Assembly (NCBI GenBank): GCA_900128395.1
Contig: LT649738.1
Coordinates: 1,069 to 14,937, forward strand
Length of the DNA: 13,869 bases
Source of the DNA: Stramenopiles sp. TOSAG23-2
Lineage: Eukaryota; Sar
Reading direction: 5' to 3'
Shown: piece after piece, positions 1 through 7,078 of the stretch
Layout: every line of letters starts with the position of its first letter
Position numbering within the stretch: position 1 is the first letter of the stretch
The notes under the pieces: model-generated
Seen by the model: the letters and a program-made list of their open reading frames with translations, nothing else
Databases searched by the model: none
What the model was told of the DNA's origin: nothing
Made by a program: the position numbers and the translations under genes

Positions 1-379
1 TCTGTAAGAGATTGTATAAATTAAGTGCACCAGGGTAAACTACCAGGTACATAGCACTGTCCGGCTTATTTATAAACCAATTATTACAGGAATAGAAAAA
101 ATTATAATAGATTTTCCCATTGTTATATGCTTTAATTTGATCTTAATCTGCCACCCATGTGCCCATCAAAATTGTGATGATGAAGAAGAAGTTAAAAAAG
201 TTGAAAAAAATAGATTTTTATTATAATTACGAATTAGAGATATAAATATATGTTTAGCATATATTGGAAAAGATAGAGTGTGTGTGAAAATATATAACTT
301 TCTATACCCCCTTTCCCTTCCCCCCCCTTTTTTACCTGTATATCACACATATATAAATATATATATATATATATACACC
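1..379. other. Upstream intergenic region of the TBC gene
   Basis: AT-rich sequence with no complete gene that I can support. On the minus strand one frame is open from base 142 to the left edge (47 codons after a TAA at 145-143), with its only ATG at 52-50. This could be the edge of a neighbouring gene or chance. Towards the TBC gene the DNA changes to a strongly pyrimidine-rich block at 307-333, then a TA-rich run up to the start codon. Confidence 0.6.
307..375 (+). promoter_or_regulatory. Pyrimidine tract plus (TA)n leader before the TBC start codon
   Basis: A C/T-only block at 307-333, including a run of eight C followed by six T, is followed by an alternating TA run at about 358-375 that ends five bases before the ATG. 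The position suggests 5' UTR or initiator sequence. A T-run/C-run block also lies upstream of the coiled-coil gene on its coding strand. No defined factor site is recognised, so the regulatory role is inference. Confidence 0.3.
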
Positions 380-1528
380 ATGGCATTTTCTAGACCGCGG
401 TCCTCCTCCTCCTCGAATCGATCAAATGGAAGTTCCAGAAAAGGAAATAATAATAATAATAAATATAATGAAAATTTACATATTAATTTACGTTTACGGG
501 ATAGATTTGAACAATTATTAAAAGCAAGAAATGTAGATCCAGCTACACAAGTCAATGCACTTCGACAACTTGTACTTTTAGAGGGGATACCAGAAGAGTC
601 CATCACTGAACAAACGACTTGGACTACAAAATGCACCTTACGTGGCAAGATATGGAAAGTATTGCTTGGTGTGAATAAAGTGGATGCTGCACAATATATT
701 AATTTAATTGCTAAAGGCCCGTCAAAACACTCTAGTAAAATTGATGACGATTTACACCGTACGCTGGCCTCTACTGTTTCATTTACATCACGAGTCCCGC
801 AGGCAAAACTATGTCGGCTATTGAACAGCTACGTAAATGGTAGAGTACATCGCTCAAGATCAACTGGTAGGAATAGTAGCAAATCAGCATCTCCAGCAGC
901 AAAAGATAATGAAAATACATATTACGTGCAAGGTATGAATTTATTAGCTGCGCCTATGTTATACGTTTTGCCAGAAGCAGATGCATATTGTGCATTTAGA
1001 CATTTAGTCGTACATCATTGTCCACGATATGTGACTAAAATGTTAGTTGGTGCACATGATGGTGCAAAATTAACAGATCACGTATTGAAGATATTCGATA
1101 ACGAACTTTATACGTTTTTAAAGAAACAAATGTTATCAAGTAGTTTAACATTATTTCCAACAATATTGTCATTGAGTACCAATAGAAAGCCATTTAGTGA
1201 AGTATTACGTTTATGGGATGTTTTATTTGCATATGGTGTTCATTTAAATATCATCTTTGCAGTGGCAAATTTGATTTTGATACGTACTATCATACTCAAT
1301 AATTCTCCCGCGGAGAATCAAAAGCTTTTAAACAAAGGGCAAGGAATGCCACCATTACGTTCAGATTTGATTATTACTTTGTCCATGCATTTGATACGAA
1401 CAATACCAGAAGATTTGTATACAAAATTAGTTTTACACCCTTTTCACAAATTAGAGAACCAATATGCTTTAGAAGAAGGTATATCAGCATTGGATTTAAT
1501 GCCTGGTAATAATAATACAAATAAATAA
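380..1528 (+). CDS. BUB2: Bub2/Cdc16-type TBC-domain GTPase-activating protein
   Basis: A 382-residue protein. The start is the ATG at 380 in a strong context (cacc before, G after); the frame is open further upstream only through TA-repeat sequence with no other ATG. Residues 1-30 are Ser/Asn-rich and disordered. The TBC domain spans about 85-350. It has the arginine-finger motif I-x-x-D-x-x-R (I121, D124, R127) and the glutamine-finger motif YVQGMN (Q184). The region at 228-300 (LxDxxL, SEVLRLWDVLFAYGVHLN) and the late PEDLYTKLVLHPF segment are characteristic of the Bub2/Cdc16 subgroup. A polar Ser/Asn/Arg insert at about 155-179 separates the two catalytic fingers. In yeasts this family, with a Bfa1/Byr4 partner, stimulates GTP hydrolysis by the Tem1/Spg1 GTPase at spindle poles and restrains mitotic exit or septation. 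No partner gene is visible here. Both catalytic residues are present, so an active GAP is expected. The subfamily call is confident; one-to-one orthology is less certain. Confidence 0.85.
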   Translation: MAFSRPRSSSSSNRSNGSSRKGNNNNNKYNENLHINLRLRDRFEQLLKARNVDPATQVNALRQLVLLEGIPEESITEQTTWTTKCTLRGKIWKVLLGVNKVDAAQYINLIAKGPSKHSSKIDDDLHRTLASTVSFTSRVPQAKLCRLLNSYVNGRVHRSRSTGRNSSKSASPAAKDNENTYYVQGMNLLAAPMLYVLPEADAYCAFRHLVVHHCPRYVTKMLVGAHDGAKLTDHVLKIFDNELYTFLKKQMLSSSLTLFPTILSLSTNRKPFSEVLRLWDVLFAYGVHLNIIFAVANLILIRTIILNNSPAENQKLLNKGQGMPPLRSDLIITLSMHLIRTIPEDLYTKLVLHPFHKLENQYALEEGISALDLMPGNNNTNK

Positions 1529-1813
1529 TATATATATGTGTATGTATTTGGTCCAGTTTGGAAATATTTAGAGAGAGTTTTATATGATACGAAGTTCGTA
1601 ATAGATTAGGAACATATATATGGTGAGAAGAGATATCATTATATGTATGATATTTTCGTATGCATAATATACGGAGTGTATTATATTTTATATATACGAG
1701 TATCATATTATTTTCTTCTTTTTAAATAATTTTACTACGAATTATATCATATACCAACACTCCCTTCCTTGTATTTTATATTATTATTCATATAGTTTTT
1801 ACGTACCTCTCCT
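1529..1813. other. Convergent 3' intergenic region
   Basis: A short TA-rich region between the ends of the TBC gene (+) and the coiled-coil gene (-). It must hold both 3' UTRs and both polyadenylation signals. AATAAA-like words overlap the TBC stop. No RNA gene or ORF of substance is seen. Confidence 0.6.
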
Positions 1814-4800
1814 TTATTTTATTAAAGAGAGAATATCCTCAACCAATTTCTTCCTTGATTTAGTTGCTGTTTTCAATTTTTCTTTTGCACTTGGTAAAAG
1901 TGCTTTTAATTCATCGATATTATCTTTTGAAGTTTCGTTGAAACGTTTTGCCTTTTTAGCTTCATTTGCGAATTTTTTTTCTAACTTCTCCAATGCTTCC
2001 TGTCTAGCAGCAATTTGTTTTTTAGCAATTTTTTCATCAAATTTAGCTATTTGTTTTTCACAGTATTTTACATTATATAATAACACATTAATGCGTTGTT
2101 CTAGATTTGATACTTTTTTCAAACTTGTCTCCGCTTTTTTCTTATAGGTACTAGTCTCGCCAGTTTTGATCAATACATTAACATTGCTTATATAACCTTT
2201 GCCTTTTTGTTCAGCAGCTACTGCAGAATCCAATTCTTGAATAAGCTGCGTTAATTTTGTCATCTTTTCTTCACTGATTTGATTCTTTTCATCCATATCA
2301 CTACGCTTGTTTTGTGCTGATTTTTCAGCAGCATTTACGACTCGTTTCAATCGTTGTATTTGATCACGGCATTTTATAATATGTTCATCTCTTGATTGCA
2401 ATAAATCACCCATTTCCTTATCTTTCGATTCTAAGTCTTTTACTTTTTTCCTCATATCTTGTAATCGAATGACATGGTCTTTCGCAATTTTTTGAGATTG
2501 TTTTGCATCTTTTGATTTCTTTTTTAATTGATTTTTCAAATCTTCAATTTCAAGTTCAAATGCGCTTGTATCAACTTGTTCTGGTTCCTTGTTTTCAAGT
2601 TTAGATAATTTAGCTTTTAATGATTTAATTTCTTTCGTCTTGCTTTTTGAATTTCCTTCAATCAATGCTAACTTTCGCTTCACGTTTTCCAACTCTTTTG
2701 CCATTTCTTCCGTATCCCCTTCTTTGGATTTCAACTTGTTCAGATCGCTTCCACGAGCTTTTAAATCTTTTTTCAATCGCTTGATTTGTATTAAATATTT
2801 TTCTATCTCTTTTTCTTTCTCTTTCAATGACTCTGTGGCTTTTTCCAATGCTTGTGAGATATTTGCTTTGCTTTTCAATACTTTTTTCAAATCATTCAAT
2901 GCAGCTTCTAACTTTTTAATTTTAAAATCTTTATCTTTGTTCAATTTACGTGCTGCTTCTAAATCTTTTTGCATTTGTGCAATCAATTCATCCTTATCCT
3001 TCAATTTGTTTTTAATGGCTTGTAAATCGGATTTATATCCAACTGCCTCTTTAATTGCATTTTTACCTAATTGTTGTGCTTTCTTGTACTTTTGCGTCAT
3101 GTTTTCCAACGCATTTTGTGCATCTTTCAATGCCATTTCCAACTCTTTTAATTTCTTTTCTAGATTTGACAAATGTAAATTCGATGAATTTGAATCATCA
3201 CTTATTGCTTTCATCTTTTTCGTTGCGTCATCCAAGGATTCTTGCATTTTCTTTCTTTCAAGTAATAAATCGCTAATTTTCTCATTTGCAACTTTCAATT
3301 CATCTGCTAATTGCTGTTTGCCAACTAGTAATTCTGTATGTTGATTGCTATTTCCTGATAATTCTGATTTCAATTTACGAGCTTCCGCTTTTAAATCATC
3401 AATCTCCTTTGCTTGCCTTTTAATACTATCTTGCCCGGCTTCGTATTGGACGGTCAATTTAACATGTTGATGTTTCAAATCATCGAATTCACTTTTCAAT
3501 GTCTTCAATTCTGTCTCGACTTTATTTTTCTCATCCTCCATTCGTTTTAATTTCATTTTTAATATAGAATTTTCATTTTCCAAATTGTTAATTTTAGCTT
3601 GTAATTTACCAATTTCCGTGCTTTGGTTCGCAATCGTTATTTGCTGACTTTCACATCGTTTGTTCAACATGTCTTTTTCTTGTTTCACTTCAGTAATATT
3701 GTACAACACCGTTTCGTTTGTTTTTCGTAATTTTGCTAATTGTTCTCTTAAATCATTAATAGTAATTACATAATTATTAGTCTTTGCTTCATTGTCCTCC
3801 GCCATTTTCTTTTTTAAATCATCCAATTGTTTTTGTAAAATATCGCCTCTTGATTTTTCTTCCAATATTTCCTTTGCATGTTTTGCATTTAAATCTTTGA
3901 TTTCAACTACAAATTTAGCTTCCGTTTCCCTATTTTTACGTTGTAATGCTTCATTAACTTGTTTTTCATTTGCATATAGTTTTGTCAATTCATCAATTTT
4001 GTGTTTTAAAGAATCAATTGCATTTAATTTTTCACGCAAATCTTTAATAACTTTTTGCTCTGCTTTTAATTGATTTGATAATTTTCCATTTTTATTTTTT
4101 TCTTTGCTGTTGTCTTTTTTTAATTTTTCAATTTGTTTTTTAAGCTTTTCAATTTCTGCATTTAATGCTTCTTTTTCTTTCTCATCTTGCAATTTAAACT
4201 GATTTGTTGTTACTGATTTCTGCGCTTGCCATTTTTTGTATAAATCATTGTATTTCTTTTGCAATTCACGAATTTTAGCTTCTTCCTTTGCATTGTCTTT
4301 GTTATGATTGCGTACTTCAATTTTCAATCTTTCCTCCAACTCTCCAATACGAAGTTTTTGTACGCCTAATGCTCCTTTCATAGCATTAATCTGCGTAATC
4401 AACGATTCTCGTTCACCTTGTAAACCTTTGATGTTTTTATTCAAACGTTCTACATTTGAAGCTTTGTTTGAATCATTCAATTGTTCATTTTTCTCATGTA
4501 ACTCAGATGCTAATTTCGTCACTTGAGCCCTTAATGCTTGGCATTCTGCTTCGATTTTTGCAATGGATGTTTTCTCTTTTGTACTTGCATTTTTCTCCAC
4601 ATTAAATGCAGCAATTACACGTTTCAATGACATGACTTCTTTCACTTTTTGTTTCAAAGATACTTTATGGTTTTTATCGACTGCACCAAGCTGTTCTTTC
4701 ATCTTTTTATTTTCATTTTCCAACTCGTTAATTTGCTTAACTTTAGCTTGTACTACGTGGTCGTTACTCTCCAATCGTTTCTTCAAATTTTTTATTTTAA

Positions 4801-5647
4801 CATCTTTTGCATGAACTTCTGATTGCATTTTAGCTTTTGTAGCTTGAATTTTTTTGTGGTATGCAATGTTGTTTTCATATTGTTGATTTTGTTGACGATT
4901 ATTTTCAACAAAATTATTATTAGTATTGTTATTACCACGAGGTGTGCCAGCAAATGTCGTCATTCCTTCCCTGCTTTCATTTTCTTTTTTCGATGCAAAA
5001 TAATTACCTTTACCTTGCTGTTGTGTTAAATTCTGTTTTTTCCATTTCATCATTTGAACTTTATCTTGTGATATTTTTTTCTTTGGAACCATACCTGGAG
5101 GTGGCATGCCATTGTTTTGGAATGGTTTTTTTCCTCCATATTTGTTGTTGTTGTTGTTTTCTTCATTCGCCTCTTCATCTTGTGGAAATACATCCATATT
5201 ATCACTTTCCTCATCTGAAGATGTATCATTAATTTCTGGTTTACTATTTCGTGTAACATTTCCATTATCATTTGATAATTTGTAAGCCCGGCGAAAAGCT
5301 GGGACTTGTTGTTTAGGTGTTGATGGTTTGTTGTTGTTGCTATTGATATTAGAATTTAAATCTAATTGAGCTAACGCTTTGATTTTTGCAGATAATGCAG
5401 TTCGTGTATTCACGTTTTTAATAATTTTTTTCGTTTTATTAATTTGATTATTACGTTTTTGATATACCATAGTCTCCCTTGCAGATAATGATCCTGAGCG
5501 TTTGATATCATCATAGCTATTACGATTGACAGAATCACGAGCAGTTGATGGTACATTACGTTGATTACCAGCAGAAGATGTCGAATTAATATGACGTAAT
5601 TTTGGCACTTTGGTTTTACCCCATTTACCTCCTGTATTTATTTTCAT
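1814..5647 (-). CDS. Large coiled-coil protein of unknown function
   Basis: A 1277-residue protein with an ATG at 5647 preceded by A at -3; stop is TAA. Residues 1 to about 260 are low-complexity and probably disordered: a basic start (MKINTGGKWGKTKVPK), Ser/Asn/Arg-rich stretches, an acidic patch around 141-162 (SSDEESDN to EEANEE), an Asn run, a short PPPG element near 182 and a Gln/Asn-rich segment near 208-257. From about 262 to the end the composition switches to Lys/Glu/Leu/Asn/Gln with repeated hydrophobic heptads and almost no proline, which indicates roughly 1000 residues of near-continuous alpha-helical coiled coil. There is no motor, kinase, membrane or zinc-binding motif. Such proteins are typically centrosomal, basal-body, Golgi or cytoskeletal scaffolds, but similarity in this region is compositional and does not prove homology. 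It converges with the TBC gene and diverges from the kinase gene. I do not recognise the family. Confidence 0.9.
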   Translation of the reverse strand: MKINTGGKWGKTKVPKLRHINSTSSAGNQRNVPSTARDSVNRNSYDDIKRSGSLSARETMVYQKRNNQINKTKKIIKNVNTRTALSAKIKALAQLDLNSNINSNNNKPSTPKQQVPAFRRAYKLSNDNGNVTRNSKPEINDTSSDEESDNMDVFPQDEEANEENNNNNKYGGKKPFQNNGMPPPGMVPKKKISQDKVQMMKWKKQNLTQQQGKGNYFASKKENESREGMTTFAGTPRGNNNTNNNFVENNRQQNQQYENNIAYHKKIQATKAKMQSEVHAKDVKIKNLKKRLESNDHVVQAKVKQINELENENKKMKEQLGAVDKNHKVSLKQKVKEVMSLKRVIAAFNVEKNASTKEKTSIAKIEAECQALRAQVTKLASELHEKNEQLNDSNKASNVERLNKNIKGLQGERESLITQINAMKGALGVQKLRIGELEERLKIEVRNHNKDNAKEEAKIRELQKKYNDLYKKWQAQKSVTTNQFKLQDEKEKEALNAEIEKLKKQIEKLKKDNSKEKNKNGKLSNQLKAEQKVIKDLREKLNAIDSLKHKIDELTKLYANEKQVNEALQRKNRETEAKFVVEIKDLNAKHAKEILEEKSRGDILQKQLDDLKKKMAEDNEAKTNNYVITINDLREQLAKLRKTNETVLYNITEVKQEKDMLNKRCESQQITIANQSTEIGKLQAKINNLENENSILKMKLKRMEDEKNKVETELKTLKSEFDDLKHQHVKLTVQYEAGQDSIKRQAKEIDDLKAEARKLKSELSGNSNQHTELLVGKQQLADELKVANEKISDLLLERKKMQESLDDATKKMKAISDDSNSSNLHLSNLEKKLKELEMALKDAQNALENMTQKYKKAQQLGKNAIKEAVGYKSDLQAIKNKLKDKDELIAQMQKDLEAARKLNKDKDFKIKKLEAALNDLKKVLKSKANISQALEKATESLKEKEKEIEKYLIQIKRLKKDLKARGSDLNKLKSKEGDTEEMAKELENVKRKLALIEGNSKSKTKEIKSLKAKLSKLENKEPEQVDTSAFELEIEDLKNQLKKKSKDAKQSQKIAKDHVIRLQDMRKKVKDLESKDKEMGDLLQSRDEHIIKCRDQIQRLKRVVNAAEKSAQNKRSDMDEKNQISEEKMTKLTQLIQELDSAVAAEQKGKGYISNVNVLIKTGETSTYKKKAETSLKKVSNLEQRINVLLYNVKYCEKQIAKFDEKIAKKQIAARQEALEKLEKKFANEAKKAKRFNETSKDNIDELKALLPSAKEKLKTATKSRKKLVEDILSLIK

Positions 5648-5696
5648 TTTGTATAGTAGTATAGTTAATTATATAAATATATCTATCTTCGGATAT

Positions 5697-5765
5697 GGGG
5701 GAAAAAAAAAATGTCTTGTTTCTTTTAAAAAAAAAAAAATAAGTGGAAAAGTTTATATATATATA
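5697..5765 (-). promoter_or_regulatory. Possible promoter/leader tracts of the coiled-coil gene
   Basis: Read on the minus strand there is a TA repeat (5765-5753), a run of 13 T (5739-5727), then ten T followed by five C (5711-5697), ending 50 bases before the ATG. The T/C block resembles the pyrimidine block before the TBC gene. TA runs are common throughout the intergenic DNA, so only the combined arrangement is suggestive. Confidence 0.25.
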
Positions 5766-6357
5766 TTAAACTGATTCAAATGAAATGTTCTGCCAGATGA
5801 TTATATACGTCTCTGTTTCTATTGCTTTGTATTCCTGGAAGAACACAATTGAATATACATATATACTGTGGGGTATATATATATATGGTACTTATGATTT
5901 TGTACGCATAATTATTTAGCATGACAATAGGCCGTCGTGTGTTAAAATCATGATGAAACACCTCCAACGTTCCGGATATGTCGAGTTAGCGTTAGGTTTT
6001 ATACGATGATATAGTGCTATTTCTATGTAATATAATATAACATTACACAGTATTGATTTTTTTCCATCAATATTACTACTAATATCGTTGCATTTTTTTC
6101 AACCTCAACCTATTGGGAGAAAAAGCATGATGCAATTCGGAAACTTTTTTGAACACATAGATAAATATATTTTTTGGTGTGATATCATCATTATTGTAAA
6201 CTATATCACTAAAATATCAATACCAGTATCATAATTTCAAGTTGCCTAAATATCATTCAAAATGCCTAAATTACTAAATATCCTAAATATCATCATGTAA
6301 AACTTCCAATAGGGTTTAAATACGCTTAAAGACCTGCGATGGAAACTACTAGCTTTT

Positions 6358-6479
6358 AGAGCAGGTGACATTTAAAATGGTTGGTATTTTTTCGTCTCCT
6401 GTATCATGTAAGCTAAATATAAAGTCGGTGAGGATTTAGGCAGAGAGGTAATTTGTTCATTTTAAATGCCACCTACTCT
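6358..6479 (-). repeat. Inverted repeat that would form a 22-bp RNA stem on the minus strand
   Basis: The arms are 6358-6379 and 6458-6479, separated by 78 bases. On the plus strand 20 of 22 positions pair. The two exceptions (6362 with 6475, and 6368 with 6469) are C/A mismatches on the plus strand but become G-U pairs if the minus strand is transcribed, giving an uninterrupted 22-bp stem. It lies in DNA without a supported gene. It could be a structured or hairpin RNA, or the remnant of a small inverted-repeat element. Transcription is not shown. Confidence 0.45.
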
Positions 6480-7078
6480 CTATCCGCGTGCTTGGTTTCT
6501 TGTTTTCTGAATGTTAGTGTGTAAAATGTAATGCAATATGACATTAAAATAACACTACACAGCATTAAATTATCCATCACATCTGCTTCTTGAACCAAAA
6601 AATAATAATAAAAATGACGTAAGTACAAGTTGATTGTGTAAATGAATATTTGCAAATGGAAAAGTAGCAAAAAGCGATTTTCAATATAATTATTATTAAC
6701 TCAAACGAAAATATATTTAATTGACATACATTAATAATAGAAAGTAATAGACTGTATAGATTTAATTATTGTTTTTTTTTGTTTTGTAATATATATTAGT
6801 TGAATTATATTAATTTTAATAAAAATTAAAATATTATTTTTTTTTCCTTCCAAATTGCCGTTAACTAAAATATATAGTCGTCTATAGTATATATATATAT
6901 ATATCAATATATCAATATTTAATTTCGAGTTCATTTTTAGTTTTGGTGGACGATAATATATATTATTCAAAAGAAAGAGATAAGCAATATTCATTGTATC
7001 AATTTTCCAGTTGCAAATACATATATATATATATATTTTTTTTCCTTACGTGTTTTAATACATACATATATAATCAAA

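Larger units (their letters stand above)
5648..7078. other. Divergent intergenic region with no supported protein gene
   Basis: A 1.4-kb stretch between the divergent coiled-coil and kinase genes, much larger than the other gaps. Open frames here are at most 87 codons, use non-ATG or TA-repeat-derived starts, and encode Ile/Tyr/Leu-rich peptides with no family resemblance. I found no tRNA A/B boxes and no U-snRNA signatures. It holds several (TA)n runs (5755-5765, 5873-5886, 6889-6904, 7019-7035), two small adjacent hairpins near 6026-6072, a short repeated word around 6245-6293 and a long inverted repeat at 6358-6479. Confidence 0.65.

Noticed and set aside
278-379. N-terminal extension of the TBC protein starting at GTG 278
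   Set aside because: It begins with GTG, runs through a pyrimidine tract and TA repeat that encode low-complexity Pro/Ile/Tyr, and bypasses the strong-context ATG at 380.
1374-1706. 110-codon minus-strand ORF past the TBC stop
   Set aside because: Composed of TA-rich intergenic DNA and antisense TBC sequence; the product is Ile/Tyr/Leu low complexity.
2589-3344. 251-codon plus-strand ORF opposite the coiled-coil gene
   Set aside because: Its Phe/Ser/Asn/Leu-rich product is the mechanical antisense of Lys/Glu/Leu codons in the coiled coil. Other plus-strand frames in 1938-5232 have the same origin.
6473-6994. Two small minus-strand ORFs (65 and 87 codons) in the large intergenic gap
   Set aside because: One lacks an ATG; the other reads through a TA repeat into Ile/Tyr-rich sequence. 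No homology or conserved motif is visible.
5648-7078. Search for tRNA, 5S or spliceosomal RNA genes in the largest gap
   Set aside because: No paired A/B boxes, no U6-like ACAGAG block, no U1 5' sequence and no Sm-site context could be found by eye.
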